A stretch of DNA of 64,000 bases from NCBI GenBank assembly GCA_900466475.1, contig UBMI01000009.1, positions 488,480 through 552,479 on the forward strand. Reading direction: 5' to 3'. Below the pieces are notes generated by a model. The model ran no database searches. It was not told where the DNA came from and was given only the letters and a program-made list of their open reading frames with translations. The position numbers and the translations under genes were made by a program. Shown one piece after another: positions 20,822 through 31,894 of this stretch (positions within the stretch are counted from its first letter, which is position 1; each line of letters opens with the position of its first letter). The stretch comes from Hyphomicrobiales bacterium (GTDB taxonomy: Bacteria > Pseudomonadota > Alphaproteobacteria > Rhizobiales > Rhizobiaceae).

Positions 20822-22111
20822 ATGACGGATCAAAGCGCTACAATCAAAATCGGTGAAAAATCAGTCGACCTGCCCGTGCGAAAAGGCACGGTTGGACCTG
20901 ATGTCATCGATATCGGTGCACTCTACAAGAACACGGCTTCCTTCACCTACGATCCCGGGTTTACGTCGACCGCATCCTGTGAATCGAAGATCACCTATAT
21001 CGACGGTGACGAGGGTGTGCTGCTGCATCGCGGCTATCCGATCGAGCAACTGGCCGAGCACGGCGACTTCCTTGAAGCCTGCTACCTGCTGCTTTACGGC
21101 GAACTGCCGACCGCAGCTCAGAAGAAGGACTTCGACTACCGCGTCACGCACCACACGATGGTGCATGAGCAGATGAGCCGCTTCTTCACCGGTTTCCGTC
21201 GCGACGCCCACCCGATGGCCGTCATGTGCGGCTGCGTCGGCGCGCTTTCGGCCTTCTATCATGACTCTACCGACATCACCGATCCGCACCAGCGCATGGT
21301 CGCCAGCCTGCGCATGATCGCGAAGATGCCGACGCTTGCCGCCATGGCCTACAAGTACCATATCGGCCAGCCCTTCGTTTACCCGAAGAACGACCTGGAC
21401 TACGCGTCCAACTTCCTGCGCATGTGCTTTGCCGTTCCATGCGAAGAATATGTCGTCAATCCGGTGCTGGCACGCGCCATGGACCGTATCTTCATCCTGC
21501 ATGCCGATCACGAGCAGAACGCATCGACCTCGACGGTCCGTCTCGCCGGCTCTTCGGGCGCCAACCCGTTCGCCTGTATCGCTGCCGGCATCGCCTGCCT
21601 CTGGGGCCCCGCTCACGGCGGTGCTAACGAAGCAGCTCTCAACATGCTGACGGAAATTGGCACGGTTGACCGCATTCCGGAATATGTCGCTCGCGCCAAG
21701 GACAAGAACGATCCGTTCCGCCTGATGGGCTTTGGTCACCGCGTCTACAAGAACTACGATCCGCGCGCCAAGATCATGCAGAAGACCACGCATGAAGTCC
21801 TCGGCGAACTCGGCATCAAGGACGATCCGCTTCTCGAAGTTGCGATGGAACTCGAGCGTATCGCTCTGACCGACTCCTATTTCATCGAGAAGAAGCTCTA
21901 TCCGAACATCGACTTCTATTCGGGTATCACGCTGAAGGCTCTGGGCTTCCCCACGACGATGTTCACCGTGCTCTTCGCTCTCGCTCGCACCGTCGGCTGG
22001 ATCGCACAGTGGAACGAAATGATCGAAGATCCGGAACAGCGCATTGGTCGTCCGCGCCAGCTCTATATCGGCGAGCCGAAGCGCGATTACGTGCCGGTTT
22101 CCAAGCGCTAA
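20822..22111 (+). CDS. gltA: Citrate synthase
   Basis: GltA condenses acetyl-CoA and oxaloacetate to citrate, the entry to the TCA cycle. The 429-residue length is that of the hexameric, NADH-sensitive type II enzymes. The catalytic His and Asp region is seen in [32 protein letters not shown] and [22 protein letters not shown] ribosome site sits 5 bases before the ATG. It is monocistronic, convergent with the lpx operon, and ends in a shared hairpin. Confidence 0.98.
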   Translation: MTDQSATIKIGEKSVDLPVRKGTVGPDVIDIGALYKNTASFTYDPGFTSTASCESKITYIDGDEGVLLHRGYPIEQLAEHGDFLEACYLLLYGELPTAAQKKDFDYRVTHHTMVHEQMSRFFTGFRRDAHPMAVMCGCVGALSAFYHDSTDITDPHQRMVASLRMIAKMPTLAAMAYKYHIGQPFVYPKNDLDYASNFLRMCFAVPCEEYVVNPVLARAMDRIFILHADHEQNASTSTVRLAGSSGANPFACIAAGIACLWGPAHGGANEAALNMLTEIGTVDRIPEYVARAKDKNDPFRLMGFGHRVYKNYDPRAKIMQKTTHEVLGELGIKDDPLLEVAMELERIALTDSYFIEKKLYPNIDFYSGITLKALGFPTTMFTVLFALARTVGWIAQWNEMIEDPEQRIGRPRQLYIGEPKRDYVPVSKR

Positions 22112-22134
22112 GCGCTGACCTTTAGACAAAAAAG

Positions 22135-22158
22135 AACCCGGTCAGAAATGACCGGGTT
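22135..22158. terminator. Terminator between convergent gltA and lpxB
   Basis: A perfect 10-base stem AACCCGGTCA / TGACCGGGTT with a GAAA loop is followed by T residues on the plus strand and preceded by A residues that give a T-run on the minus strand, so it can act in both directions. The lpxB stop codon (22142-22144) lies inside the hairpin. Confidence 0.88.
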
Positions 22159-23311
22159 TTTTGTTCGCGAGAACATCGAGCAATATCTGCGCCGCGTGCT
22201 CTCCGGGTGGACTCTTCGTCCGCATGCGCTGCCAGATGAGCTCGTAACCTTCCTTCATCGCCTTGAGCTGGTAGGTGTCGGCCGACAGCCTTTCCATCCA
22301 GCGTGCGAGGCTGGCACCACGAACAATGTCGTTCAGATATTCCGGCACGACGGCGTAGTCGGCGATCAGATTGGGCAATGCGCCGGTCCAGGTCTTGATG
22401 CCCGATGTCAGCATGCGCATGATCCAGTCGACCTTGTAGGCGGAAACGACGGGAACATCGGCAAGCGCCAGTTCAAGGATCACGGTTCCGGATGCCGCCA
22501 TGGCCGCATCGGCTTCAGCGAAGGCTTTCCACTTCGCCTCGGCACCGACGACGATGTCAAGCTTGGCCGACCATCCCGCCGTCAGTTCGCGTACGAGTGC
22601 CTCCTTGTGCGCTACCGTTGGCAGAATGAAGCGCATCGCTCCATTGCGGGCAACGAGCTCATGAGCGGCAGCCTCGAAATAAGGCAGAAGCTTCCTGATC
22701 TCTGACGAACGCGAGCCGGGAAGAAGCAGGATCGTGCCATTGCCCGGCCTCCGACCGTCGCGCAGGCGGCGGGTCTCCAGAAGCGCGGGATCCGCGACCA
22801 GACGATGCCCGACGTAAGTGGTGGTCGGGCCATTGAGGCGCTGCATCGCTTCGGGCTCAAAAGGTAGAACGGCCAGCACATGATCGACGTAGGCGAGCAT
22901 GCGCTGCGCGCGGTATTCCTTCCATGCCCAGACACTCGGGCAGACATAGTTGACGACAGGCAGGTCCGGTAGCGCCGTGCGCACGCGCTTTGCGACGCGA
23001 TGGGTGAAATCCGGGCTATCGATGATGAGCAGAATATCGGGTTTCGCGGCAATGATCGTCGCAGTCGTCTGCCGGATGAGGGACCAGAGCTTCGGCAGCT
23101 TTGCCAGCACCTGCGTGATGCCCATGATGGAAAGCTCGGAGAAATCGAACAGCGATTTCAGTCCCTGGCCCTGCAGCCCCTCGCCACCGACGCCGACAAG
23201 CTCAATCGGTCCGGAATAGATCTTCCTGAGCTCGGCGATGAGATCTGCGCCCAAGAGATCGCCGGAGACTTCGCCGGCTATGACGGCAATCTTCAGCGGT
23301 CTTTCGTTCAT
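22142..23311 (-). CDS. lpxB: Lipid-A-disaccharide synthase
   Basis: LpxB joins UDP-2,3-diacylglucosamine and lipid X to form the lipid A disaccharide at the inner membrane. The 389 residues show AGEVSGDLLGADL at the N-terminus, IDSPDFTHRVAKRVR, YVCPSVWAWKEYRAQRM, and LPGSRSSEIRKLLPYFEAA, all LpxB hallmarks. The ATG at 23311 overlaps the lpxI stop, which argues against the in-frame codons further upstream. It is the last gene of the envelope operon, and its stop codon is within the terminator hairpin shared with gltA. Confidence 0.96.
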   Translation of the reverse strand: MNERPLKIAVIAGEVSGDLLGADLIAELRKIYSGPIELVGVGGEGLQGQGLKSLFDFSELSIMGITQVLAKLPKLWSLIRQTTATIIAAKPDILLIIDSPDFTHRVAKRVRTALPDLPVVNYVCPSVWAWKEYRAQRMLAYVDHVLAVLPFEPEAMQRLNGPTTTYVGHRLVADPALLETRRLRDGRRPGNGTILLLPGSRSSEIRKLLPYFEAAAHELVARNGAMRFILPTVAHKEALVRELTAGWSAKLDIVVGAEAKWKAFAEADAAMAASGTVILELALADVPVVSAYKVDWIMRMLTSGIKTWTGALPNLIADYAVVPEYLNDIVRGASLARWMERLSADTYQLKAMKEGYELIWQRMRTKSPPGEHAAQILLDVLANKKPGHF

Positions 23312-24189
23312 TGAAGCCCCCATCCCGGCAACCCCTTGTCGATACCGCAGACAAAAAGACCGTTCTCATCCGCTGCCTTGATAAGTGCGTCACGATCCAG
23401 CACCAGAGATTGTCCAGCCTCGATCGCGACTCCCGCAAGGCCCGCGGCCTTGGCGTTGAGAATAGTGGAAACGCCAATCGCAGGCAGATCGGCGCGGATA
23501 TCCTGCTGCGGCTTGCAGAGCTTGACGAGCACACCGCGGCGACGCGGCGAAATACGGCCCGCGGCCCTGAGAGCTGCCACGCGCTCCAGCATGCCGTCCG
23601 TGCCCTCCAGCCCCTCCATCGCGACAACACGACCGCCGATCGACACAGCGCCCTGCCCGATGTCCAGACGGCCAAGTGCCTCCGCCGCCTCGCCAGCACG
23701 AGCGATATCGCGCCGATCGTCATCGCCAGGCACAATAGCGCCGAGAGGGCCGACAGTTGCCAGAAGATCGGGCGCAATCTCGTGCGCGCCGACCACGCGC
23801 AATCCCTCGCCTTCGATCAGCTTGATGACCATCTGCAGAACCGTGTCGTCTCCACCAGACAGAAGCGTGCGGATGGCCGAGGGAACCTTGCGCAGTATGC
23901 GCAGTGTCGGCCGCACCTCACGCCATTCCGGCCGACGGCGCACGCTGCCCGACATGACGACGCGGTCAATGCGATATTTCTTGAAGAGCCTGTCCAGGGC
24001 AGCGAAATCACCGATACCGATCGTGGCATGGTCGAAACCGTCCCAGCGACGGTCGCCCTCATCCTTCAGGACAACGATGACAGGGTTTTCGCCGGCAGAA
24101 CGTGCAGCCTCGGCGACATAGGACGGCAGAAGGCCGCCGCCGGCAATAATCGCCAGTCGGCCTTCAGCGGTGTCACCAGCAGAAGCCAC
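23308..24189 (-). CDS. lpxI: UDP-2,3-diacylglucosamine pyrophosphatase LpxI
   Basis: LpxI hydrolyses UDP-2,3-diacylglucosamine to lipid X, replacing the unrelated LpxH in many alphaproteobacteria. The 293 residues match the DUF1009/LpxI family: N-terminal LAIIAGGGLLPSYVAEAAR, central VGAHEIAPDLLATVGPLG, and C-terminal ILNAKAAGLAGVAIEAG. The start codon is GTG at 24189, 3 bases after the lpxA stop, and its end overlaps the lpxB start by 4 bases. Its place between lpxA and lpxB agrees with the pathway order. Confidence 0.94.
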   Translation of the reverse strand: MASAGDTAEGRLAIIAGGGLLPSYVAEAARSAGENPVIVVLKDEGDRRWDGFDHATIGIGDFAALDRLFKKYRIDRVVMSGSVRRRPEWREVRPTLRILRKVPSAIRTLLSGGDDTVLQMVIKLIEGEGLRVVGAHEIAPDLLATVGPLGAIVPGDDDRRDIARAGEAAEALGRLDIGQGAVSIGGRVVAMEGLEGTDGMLERVAALRAAGRISPRRRGVLVKLCKPQQDIRADLPAIGVSTILNAKAAGLAGVAIEAGQSLVLDRDALIKAADENGLFVCGIDKGLPGWGLQ

Positions 24190-24192
24190 CGA

Positions 24193-25011
24193 TCAGCCCT
24201 TCTGTCCCCGGCTCGGCGAAGACAGCGCGCGATCACTCTCGGCCGCGATAAAATCGAGGATTTCGACCACCTGCTCGCAATTGGCATATTCGTCACGAAT
24301 TTGGGCGGCATTCTCGCGGATCGAGCCGGGACCCTCGAAGATCGCCTTGTAGGCACGGCGAACGGTATGAATAACAGCGCGATCAACACCGGCGCGTGTC
24401 ATGCCGACGACGTTGAGGCCGCTCAGGATGCCCGGATTGCCATTCAGCATACCGTAGGGAATGACATCGTAACTCACGGCGGACAGACCGCCGACAAAGG
24501 CGTATTTGCCGACACGGGTGAACTGGTGCACAGCCGCGCCACCGCTGATGATTGCGTGATCGCCGATCGCAACGTGGCCAGCCAGCATGACATTGTTGGA
24601 CATGATGACATGGTTTCCGACCCGGCAATCATGCGCGACATGCGAATAGGCGAGAAAAAGGCTGTTGTCGCCGATGACAGTCGAACCGCCATGCTCGACG
24701 GTGCCGGTGTTCATCGTGACGCCTTCGCGAATGGTGCAGTTGCGGCCGATGATCAAGGTCGTATCAACGTGACTGTGACGGGCACTCTGGGAGTCTCCGC
24801 CGATGACGGCCGAAGGAAATATACGCGTACCGGCACCAACGGTCGTCAGACCGAGTACAACCACATGGCTGATCAGTTCAACATTGTCTTGAAGCGTGAC
24901 CTTGGGGCCAACATGGCAAAAAGGGCCGACCACCACGCCTTCACCGACCGTGGCACCGTCCTCGACAACGGCCATGGGATGAATTCTGGCGCTTTCGGCA
25001 ATCATGCTCAT
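24193..25011 (-). CDS. lpxA: UDP-N-acetylglucosamine acyltransferase
   Basis: LpxA transfers a 3-hydroxyacyl chain to O-3 of UDP-GlcNAc, the first step of lipid A synthesis. The 272 residues form a left-handed beta helix with many hexapeptide repeats ([19 protein letters not shown]). The catalytic His region is [19 protein letters not shown]. The start ATG overlaps the fabZ stop by 4 bases. Confidence 0.97.
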   Translation of the reverse strand: MSMIAESARIHPMAVVEDGATVGEGVVVGPFCHVGPKVTLQDNVELISHVVVLGLTTVGAGTRIFPSAVIGGDSQSARHSHVDTTLIIGRNCTIREGVTMNTGTVEHGGSTVIGDNSLFLAYSHVAHDCRVGNHVIMSNNVMLAGHVAIGDHAIISGGAAVHQFTRVGKYAFVGGLSAVSYDVIPYGMLNGNPGILSGLNVVGMTRAGVDRAVIHTVRRAYKAIFEGPGSIRENAAQIRDEYANCEQVVEILDFIAAESDRALSSPSRGQKG

Positions 25012-25475
25012 GCATTGTCCTTACGTACGATCATCGCGCCGATATCGGCCTCGGCGACGAGCGCGCCCTCGACCTTTGCGTCGCAATGGAATTTCCAGAT
25101 ATTGCCGCGCTGCTTGATTTTTTGCACGTGATATTCAACGCGGTCGCCCGGCACGACCGGCTTGCGGAAGCGGGCATTGTCGATCGTCATGAAGTAGACG
25201 AGGTTGCCGGTCTGGCCTTCTTTCTTGGCGCAGATCGCGCCGGCCGTCTGCGCCATGCCTTCGACAAGCAGTACGCCTGGCATGATCGGTGCTTCAGGGA
25301 AGTGACCGGTGAAATGAGGCTCATTGACCGTGACATTCTTGATGCCTACGGCTGCATTGTCGCCGTCGATATTGATGATCTTGTCGACCATCAAAAACGG
25401 ATAGCGGTGCGGCAACAGCTTCATGATTTCCATGATGTCTGCCGAAGAAAGCGTGCTGGCTGTTTCCTCAGTCAT
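25008..25475 (-). CDS. fabZ: 3-hydroxyacyl-ACP dehydratase FabZ
   Basis: FabZ dehydrates 3-hydroxyacyl-ACP in fatty-acid elongation and competes with LpxA and LpxD for hydroxyacyl-ACP. The 155 residues include [14 protein letters not shown] near the N-terminus and the active-site segment [22 protein letters not shown] with catalytic His and Glu. The start at 25475, shortly before MKLLPHR, is preferred to an upstream codon that would run far into lpxD. It overlaps the lpxD end by 8 bases. Confidence 0.95.
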   Translation of the reverse strand: MTEETASTLSSADIMEIMKLLPHRYPFLMVDKIINIDGDNAAVGIKNVTVNEPHFTGHFPEAPIMPGVLLVEGMAQTAGAICAKKEGQTGNLVYFMTIDNARFRKPVVPGDRVEYHVQKIKQRGNIWKFHCDAKVEGALVAEADIGAMIVRKDNA

Positions 25476-26529
25476 TCTTGGCTCCCTTTTTTCCGCGCAC
25501 TCCAGATTTTGCCATGATCTGGGCAACGTCTTTCAGATAATCATTTAGAGGACGCGCCGGTATTCCGCCATAGCGGCCGCCCGCAGCAAGGTCGGTCATC
25601 ACACCGCTCTTTGCAGCGATCTGTACGCCGTCTCCAATGGTGATATGCCCCTTCAGGCCGACCTGTCCACCGATCTGCACGCCATCGCCGACAATCGTGC
25701 TGCCGGCAAGGCCGACCTGCGAAACGATGGCGCAATGACGGCCGATGCGAACGTTGTGGCCGATCTGGACCTGGTTATCGACTTTGGTTCCCTCGCCGAT
25801 GACGGTATCGTCCATGGCGCCGCGGTCGATCGTGGTATTGGCACCGATCTCGACATTGTCCTGGATAATCACCCGGCCAATCTGCACGATCTTGATCATG
25901 CCACGCGGGCCAGGTGCGTAACCAAAGCCGTCCTGACCGATGCGCACGCCGTTATGGATGATGACACCATTGCCGATAAGCGCACAGAGAATGCTCACGC
26001 CCGTCGCAATCGAGCCGTTTCGGCCAATCTTGACGTTCGGACCGATGATCGATTGCGCGCCGATGCGCGTTCCTTCGCCGATTTCCGCTCCGGGGCCGAT
26101 GATCGCCATCGGTTCGACGATCACGCCCTTCTCGAGGCGTGCGGTCGGATCGATGATCGCGCTTGGCGCAATCTCCGTCTCGCCGGAGGAAAACGTCACC
26201 GGCTTCAGCGCTGCGGGATAAAGATATCCGCCGGCCATAGCAAAGGCTGCATGTGGATTGGATGAGATCACGACCGGGATATTCGACGGCACGAACCCGG
26301 CCATCGCCTTGTCGCAAATCACCGCCGATGCCGAACAGGTCGAGAACTCGTCAAGATTACGGCGTGAGAGGATATAACAGATATCTCCCGCTTGCGCTCT
26401 CGCGATCGGCGAGACCGAACGGACGATGACATCGCCATGAGCGGAATTGGCAAGTTCCGCCCCAAGAAATTGCGCCAACTCAACGAGCTTCACGCCTTCA
26501 TGGGGCAGAAAAAAAGTATTTTGCTCCAT
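25468..26529 (-). CDS. lpxD: UDP-3-O-(3-hydroxyacyl)glucosamine N-acyltransferase
   Basis: LpxD adds the second hydroxyacyl chain in lipid A synthesis. The 353 residues have an N-terminal uridine-binding domain followed by left-handed beta-helix hexapeptide repeats and the catalytic His region [18 protein letters not shown]. The ATG at 26529 follows a TGGAG ribosome site; the TTG six bases further upstream is a less likely start. It follows bamA by 51 bases. Confidence 0.96.
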   Translation of the reverse strand: MEQNTFFLPHEGVKLVELAQFLGAELANSAHGDVIVRSVSPIARAQAGDICYILSRRNLDEFSTCSASAVICDKAMAGFVPSNIPVVISSNPHAAFAMAGGYLYPAALKPVTFSSGETEIAPSAIIDPTARLEKGVIVEPMAIIGPGAEIGEGTRIGAQSIIGPNVKIGRNGSIATGVSILCALIGNGVIIHNGVRIGQDGFGYAPGPRGMIKIVQIGRVIIQDNVEIGANTTIDRGAMDDTVIGEGTKVDNQVQIGHNVRIGRHCAIVSQVGLAGSTIVGDGVQIGGQVGLKGHITIGDGVQIAAKSGVMTDLAAGGRYGGIPARPLNDYLKDVAQIMAKSGVRGKKGAKND

Positions 26530-26579
26530 CGGCAAAACTCCAGAACGGAATTGAAATTTACAGTTCCGGACTGCCGATA

Positions 26580-28919
26580 TCAGAATTGGTTGTTAATGCC
26601 AAACTTGAAGCGCTGAGTCTTGTCGAAGTCTTCCTTCAAGACCGGGATCGCATAGTCGACACGCAACGCGCCAAAGGGCGACTGCCAGATCACACCGACA
26701 CCGACCGAAGCGCGCAGGGACGAACCATCACCTTCTTCGGTATCCGCGCCGAGAAGCTCGACATCATTGCCGAACAGCGTACCGGCGTCCGCAAAGACTG
26801 CGCCGCGCAGGTTGAAGTCACGCGGGAAGCCCGGCATCGGGAACGTCGCTTCGGCAGAAGCGGTGAAGTAGGTCGTACCACCGAGCGGATCGTCCGGGCT
26901 GGTGATGCGCGGGCCGATGCCCTTGTTCTCGAAGCCGCGGATATCGGAATTGGTCAGCGTGAACTGGTCGAAGACGTTCAGGTGATCACCGAAGCCAACG
27001 ACATAACCAGCTGAAGCCGAGACCGAGCCGATGATGTCGGCATCGTCAGCGAGCAGGTGGTAGTAACGGGCCTTACCGTAGATCTTGTAGTACTGGGAGT
27101 CGCCGCCCAGGCCTGCAATTTCCTGCGTCGCAGTGGCATAGATACCTTCACGCGGCAAGACGGTATCGTCCAGCGTATTGTAGGTCAGCGTCTGCGATAT
27201 GGAAGACCGAGTCCACGGGCTTTCGTTGACCAGGTTTTGATAGGTAGCGGACAAATCGTCCAGACTGCTTCCGCTGGAATCGTACTTCATCTGCTTGTAG
27301 TTATAGCGGAACGTCGTTGCCAGATCTTCGGTGATCGGCGCCGTTACGCGCAGGACACCACTGGTTTCTTCGTAATCGTAGTTGTCGTTGCTCGACGTCT
27401 CGCTGTGATTGACATCGAAACCGGCAGCTAGGCGATAACCGAGGAAATAGGGCTCGGTGAAGTTAATACCGTAGGAGCGCGAGCCTTCCTCACCGCCACC
27501 GGCCGAAACGCGGATGTACTGACCGCGGCCGAGGAAGTTCTTTTCTTCGATCGAAGCTTCGAGCAGCAGGCCGTCGCCGCCAGCCGCATAACCGGCGCCG
27601 ATACCGAACGAACCGGTCGACTGATCCTGCACATCGACAACAATGACAACACGGTCGGGCGAGCTGCCCGGCTGGGTCGAGATGCTGACCGAGGAGAAGT
27701 AGCCGAGCGCCTCAAGACGGCGCTTTGCGCGGGTAATCATCTGCTGATTGAAGGCATCGCCTTCGCTGAGATCGAACTCGCGGCGGATAACGTAATCGCG
27801 CGTGCGGCTGTTGCCGCGGATTTCGATACGCTCGACATAGGCGCGCTCGCCCTGGTCGACCAGGTATTCGACGCCGATCGTGTTGTTGTTCAGGTCGCGG
27901 TTGCCGCGCGGCGTGACGCGCGCGAAGGGATAACCGGCCGAAGCAACCTGGTCCGAAATCGCCTCGATGGATTTCTGGACTTCCTTGGCGCTGTAGACCT
28001 GTCCTTCCCGCGTATCGACGAGCGACTGAAGCTGCTGGGCATCGACACCTTCAACGGTCGACTGGACACTGACCGGACCGAAATCATAACGCGGGCCCTC
28101 TTCGATGTTGAAGGTCAGCGTGTACTTGTTCGTGGATTCGTCGAACGCAGCATCAGAAGAAACGATGCGCATGTCGGCATAACCGCGGTTGTAGTAGAAC
28201 TGGCGCAGCGCGTCTTCATCAGCGTGGAGCTTATCTTCGTTGTAGACGTCCTTGCGGGTCAGGAACGAGAGAAAGTTCGAACGCTTGGTCTGAATGACAG
28301 CGGCAAGACGACCGGCGCTATAGGCCTGGTTGCCGACGAAATTGATGGCGGCGATCTTGGTGCGGTCGCCTTCGTTGATGACGAAAGCGAGGTTGACGCG
28401 GCCTTCGCCGAGCGGCACGACCTGCGTCGTCACTTCGACTTCACTGCGGCCGGTCGCCGCATAGGCTTCCTTGATCGCGGCGATGTCGGACTGGATCTGC
28501 GCATCGCTGTACGGGCCAGCGGCATGCGTCTTGACGACGGCGGCGAGCTTGTCGTCCTTGACCTTGCGGTTGCCGTTAAAGACGACCTGGTTGACGAGCT
28601 GGGCTTCCTGAACGTTGACGACGAGCGTGCTGCCGGAAACCGAAATCTTGACGTCAGAGAAATAGCCGGTGCCGTAAAGCTGCTTTACGGAGTCGTCGAT
28701 ATCCGTGTTGGAGAAGCTCTTGCCGGGGGTAATGGTGAGGTTCGACCGAACGGCTTCGGCACCGACACGGCTCGCACCGCGCACGTCAATCCGCTGAATG
28801 ACGGCAGCTTGCGCAGCCGTAGCCGAAACGAAAGTCAAAGCACCTGCGCCAGAAGCAACAACACTAGCAGACAGCGCAATCGCCGATACTGCGTTCAAAA
28901 ACCTTGAACCAGCCTTCAT
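26580..28919 (-). CDS. bamA: Outer-membrane beta-barrel assembly protein BamA
   Basis: BamA is the essential insertase for outer-membrane proteins. The 779 residues start with a signal peptide ending around [12 protein letters not shown], then five POTRA domains across the first ~400 residues, then the 16-strand Bac_surface_Ag barrel ending in a C-terminal Phe ([10 protein letters not shown]), the usual barrel signature. The start at MKAGSRF (28919) gives a proper signal peptide; the 31-codon upstream extension is basic and unlike a leader. It sits between rseP and lpxD. Confidence 0.97.
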   Translation of the reverse strand: MKAGSRFLNAVSAIALSASVVASGAGALTFVSATAAQAAVIQRIDVRGASRVGAEAVRSNLTITPGKSFSNTDIDDSVKQLYGTGYFSDVKISVSGSTLVVNVQEAQLVNQVVFNGNRKVKDDKLAAVVKTHAAGPYSDAQIQSDIAAIKEAYAATGRSEVEVTTQVVPLGEGRVNLAFVINEGDRTKIAAINFVGNQAYSAGRLAAVIQTKRSNFLSFLTRKDVYNEDKLHADEDALRQFYYNRGYADMRIVSSDAAFDESTNKYTLTFNIEEGPRYDFGPVSVQSTVEGVDAQQLQSLVDTREGQVYSAKEVQKSIEAISDQVASAGYPFARVTPRGNRDLNNNTIGVEYLVDQGERAYVERIEIRGNSRTRDYVIRREFDLSEGDAFNQQMITRAKRRLEALGYFSSVSISTQPGSSPDRVVIVVDVQDQSTGSFGIGAGYAAGGDGLLLEASIEEKNFLGRGQYIRVSAGGGEEGSRSYGINFTEPYFLGYRLAAGFDVNHSETSSNDNYDYEETSGVLRVTAPITEDLATTFRYNYKQMKYDSSGSSLDDLSATYQNLVNESPWTRSSISQTLTYNTLDDTVLPREGIYATATQEIAGLGGDSQYYKIYGKARYYHLLADDADIIGSVSASAGYVVGFGDHLNVFDQFTLTNSDIRGFENKGIGPRITSPDDPLGGTTYFTASAEATFPMPGFPRDFNLRGAVFADAGTLFGNDVELLGADTEEGDGSSLRASVGVGVIWQSPFGALRVDYAIPVLKEDFDKTQRFKFGINNQF

Positions 28920-29117
28920 TTCACCCATTACCTTTTTCCCTCGTCTCCGGCCCCGGGAGAGACCCGATTCCGGCCACGTGTGTCGTTTTACCCGCTTTTG
29001 ACATACAAGCAAGGGAGCTCGTTAATTTCTGTTTACTTCATTTCGAACCGTGACCCATTCGCCACTACAGCTTTGAAACATCGTAAATAAACAGTAATTT
29101 TCCTTCACTCATACGCA

Positions 29118-30251
29118 CTACCCAATGAGCGCGCTAATGTCATTCCAGGTCGCAAAAACCATTAATGTAAGCACCATGGCCAGGCCAATGCGAAACGCAA
29201 TTTCCTGAGCCGAAGAACCGAGCGGCCTTCCCCTGACCGCTTCCACCGCATAGAACATCAGGTGGCCGCCATCAAGTACCGGAACCGGCATCAAATTCAG
29301 CAATCCAATCGAAACTGACAAAACCGCAGCGAGCTGCAGCAGCGCGCCTATTCCAAGCGTAGCCATCTGGCCCGAAGCTTGCGCCACGCGGATCGGCCCA
29401 CCCAATTGATCGGCTTTCATTGCTCCGGTGAGCAGGTTGCCGATATATTTGAAGGTGCCGGTCACGATATGCCAGGTCTGGATGACGCCTTCATGCAGCG
29501 CTTGCAGCGGCGTAAAGGTCTGCAGTCGGAAGTGGCCAACCTCTTCGTTGGTGACGATCCCGATCAGACCGACCTCGATCTTGTTGCCGAACTGGTCGGT
29601 GATGTCGGTGCGCTGCGGCACCATCGGCAGATCCATCTTCTCGCCGTTACGCTCGACCGTGACGACAATATTCTGGTTCGGACGAATGCTGACATAGCGG
29701 CGCACGTCGTCAAAAGTCTGGACCTTGGTCCCGTCGATGGAGACGAGCAGGTCGCCCGGCAATACGCCGGCCGCCGCAGCTGCGCTATCCGGCTTCACTT
29801 CGGCGACGACAGGATCGGACACAGTGCGACCATAGACCGCGAAAAGTACCGTGAAGATGGCAATAGCCAGGATGAAATTGGCGATCGGGCCGGCTGCGAC
29901 GGTTGCGGCACGCTTCCACAGCTTTGCCCCGGCGAAGGAACGCTCGCGCTCCTCGTCCGTCATCACTGCCAGCTTGTCGGTATCCGGCTTGCTGGACGCA
30001 TCCTCGTCCCCGAAAAAGCGAACATAGCCGCCGAGCGGGATCGCCGAGATCTTCCAGCGCGTTCCGTGACGATCGGTAAAGCCAACAATCTCCGGGCCAA
30101 AGCCCACGGAAAAGGCGAGGATACGGATACCGCTCCAGCGCCCGACGAGATAGTGGCCCATTTCATGCACGAAAACGAGCAGCGACAGCACGATGACGAA
30201 GGGGACGATATAGCCCGTCAAAAAACCGAATATTCCGGTCACCGCTTCCAT
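29118..30251 (-). CDS. rseP: Site-2 intramembrane zinc metalloprotease (RseP/MmpA family)
   Basis: RseP cleaves transmembrane segments of anti-sigma factors and leftover signal peptides. The 377-residue protein has the zinc motif HEMGH (His29, Glu30, His33) in its first transmembrane helix, a PDZ domain in the middle (AGVLPGDLLVSIDG), and the second active-site motif NLMPVPVLDGGHL near the C-terminus. The Caulobacter relative MmpA processes PodJ. It lies between cdsA and bamA as in most proteobacteria. Confidence 0.95.
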   Translation of the reverse strand: MEAVTGIFGFLTGYIVPFVIVLSLLVFVHEMGHYLVGRWSGIRILAFSVGFGPEIVGFTDRHGTRWKISAIPLGGYVRFFGDEDASSKPDTDKLAVMTDEERERSFAGAKLWKRAATVAAGPIANFILAIAIFTVLFAVYGRTVSDPVVAEVKPDSAAAAAGVLPGDLLVSIDGTKVQTFDDVRRYVSIRPNQNIVVTVERNGEKMDLPMVPQRTDITDQFGNKIEVGLIGIVTNEEVGHFRLQTFTPLQALHEGVIQTWHIVTGTFKYIGNLLTGAMKADQLGGPIRVAQASGQMATLGIGALLQLAAVLSVSIGLLNLMPVPVLDGGHLMFYAVEAVRGRPLGSSAQEIAFRIGLAMVLTLMVFATWNDISALIG

Positions 30252-30280
30252 GAGTTCCTTCTTCTATCTGGCCGCAACGA

Positions 30281-31111
30281 TCAAAGGCCGAACAATGCCG
30301 CACCGAGCGAGGTCGTCCCGGTGCCCTTTATCAGCGAAAAAAGGCCAGCAAGCAAGAACGCTGAAAAACAGGCGAAAATCAGTCCATCGACACGGTCCAT
30401 CACCCCGCCATGTCCCGGAATGAGACGACTGGAGTCCTTCACGCCGAATTTTCGCTTGATGAAACTTTCGAAAAGATCGCCTGACTGGCTGAAGACGGAC
30501 AGGATGAGCGCGATCACTGCGGCGCGATCCACGGCTTCCGGAACAAGAAAATGGACAATGACGGCTCCGGCAATGACAGCCGAAATGGCACCACCTACGG
30601 CCCCGGACCAGGTCTTCCCAGGCGAGATGCGCGGAGCAAGCTTTGGACCGCCAATCGCGCGTCCGACGAAATAGGCGAGAATATCGGTTGCCCAGACCAC
30701 CGCGAAGATGAAGAGCATCGCATAGAGGCCAAGCGTTTCATCGCCGCGGATCGCGGCAAGCGCCAGTCCAGTACCCCCTGCATATAAAAGGCCCGGAGCG
30801 AACCAGCGGCTGGCGCGATGCAGAAAGATCATGGCGATGCCGAGAGCGGTCAAGGCGATCAACATTCCCAAGGCATATTCGAATGCGCCCGCCAAAACGA
30901 ACAGGGCAACCAGCACCTCGCCCACCCAGCCGAGCACGTTTGTGACCCGGTCGCGGGCGATGCCTGTAATCGTCGACCATTCATAATAGATCAGGAGCGC
31001 GATCGCCGCCGCCACAATGCGGAAGATAAAGCCGCCATACCAGGTGGCGGCAAGAATGATGATCGCGAGAATCAGGCCTGAAACGATACGGAGCTTCAGT
31101 TCCTGCTTCAT
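30281..31111 (-). CDS. cdsA: Phosphatidate cytidylyltransferase
   Basis: CdsA makes CDP-diacylglycerol, the precursor of all membrane phospholipids. The 276 residues form about seven or eight transmembrane helices. The family signature is complete near the C-terminus: SQSGDLFESFIKRKFGVKDS followed by RLIPGHGGVMDRVDGL. The gene is 2 bases downstream of uppS and 29 bases before rseP, inside the envelope operon. Confidence 0.95.
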   Translation of the reverse strand: MKQELKLRIVSGLILAIIILAATWYGGFIFRIVAAAIALLIYYEWSTITGIARDRVTNVLGWVGEVLVALFVLAGAFEYALGMLIALTALGIAMIFLHRASRWFAPGLLYAGGTGLALAAIRGDETLGLYAMLFIFAVVWATDILAYFVGRAIGGPKLAPRISPGKTWSGAVGGAISAVIAGAVIVHFLVPEAVDRAAVIALILSVFSQSGDLFESFIKRKFGVKDSSRLIPGHGGVMDRVDGLIFACFSAFLLAGLFSLIKGTGTTSLGAALFGL

Positions 31112-31113
31112 CG

Positions 31114-31857
31114 TCAGGTGTTCACTGCTGCGGCCTGAGCGGAAAGACCACCGAAGCGGCGATCGCGCGAGGCAAACTTCTCAAGCGCCGATAGGAAGAG
31201 CTCGCGGCTGAAGTCGGGCCAATATTCCGGCAGGAAGACGAATTCCGAGTAGGCAGCCTGCCATAACAGGAAATTGGAGAGCCGCTCTTCGCCACTGGTG
31301 CGAATGATGAGATCAGGGTCGGGAATGCCCGCCGTATCCAGCCGGGCATCGATCAGCGCGGGCGTGATGTCCTGCGACCTGAGGCGCCCCTCCTCCACAT
31401 CCTTGGCGAGGCTCATCATGGCGCGGGCGATCTCGTCGCGAGATCCGTAGTTGAAGGCGATGACGAGTGTCAGCGCCGTATTGGCCTTGGTCGTTTCCTC
31501 GGCTTCCAGCAGGAGCTTGAGAATGTCGCTGCGCAGGTTGACGCGGTCGCCGATCACTCTGATGCGCACATTCTGCCGGTGAAGCTCAGCGAGATCGCTG
31601 CGGATGAAAGCCTTCAGGAGGCCGAGAAGATCGGTAACCTCGGCTTCCGGGCGACGCCAGTTCTCAGAGGAAAAGGCAAAGAGCGTCAGATATTTGATGC
31701 CAAGATCGCCGGCAGTGCGCACGGTCTGGCGAACGGTCTCGACCGCTCTGCGGTGTCCCATCGTCCGCGGCAGGCCGCGCTGCTTTGCCCAACGACCGTT
31801 GCCATCCATGATGATGGCAACATGTTCTGGCGCAGTCAAAAATGAGGTTTCCGACAT
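31114..31857 (-). CDS. uppS: Undecaprenyl/polyprenyl diphosphate synthase (cis-prenyltransferase)
   Basis: UppS makes the polyprenyl carrier lipid for peptidoglycan and O-antigen. The 247 residues have [20 protein letters not shown] with catalytic Asp18, [11 protein letters not shown], and [20 protein letters not shown] near the C-terminus. The start at 31857 (MSETSFL) is chosen because it gives the normal family N-terminus; the frame extends further upstream into the frr-uppS gap without family character. Confidence 0.95.
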   Translation of the reverse strand: MSETSFLTAPEHVAIIMDGNGRWAKQRGLPRTMGHRRAVETVRQTVRTAGDLGIKYLTLFAFSSENWRRPEAEVTDLLGLLKAFIRSDLAELHRQNVRIRVIGDRVNLRSDILKLLLEAEETTKANTALTLVIAFNYGSRDEIARAMMSLAKDVEEGRLRSQDITPALIDARLDTAGIPDPDLIIRTSGEERLSNFLLWQAAYSEFVFLPEYWPDFSRELFLSALEKFASRDRRFGGLSAQAAAVNT

Positions 31858-31894
31858 TTTCTGTCCGGTCTTTCTTGGCGGGGACGCAAGTATA

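Noticed and set aside
23311-25131. A 606-codon plus-strand frame opposite lpxI, lpxA and fabZ
   Set aside because: It lies entirely antisense to firmly identified lipid A genes and has no recognisable protein features, so it is a codon-bias shadow.
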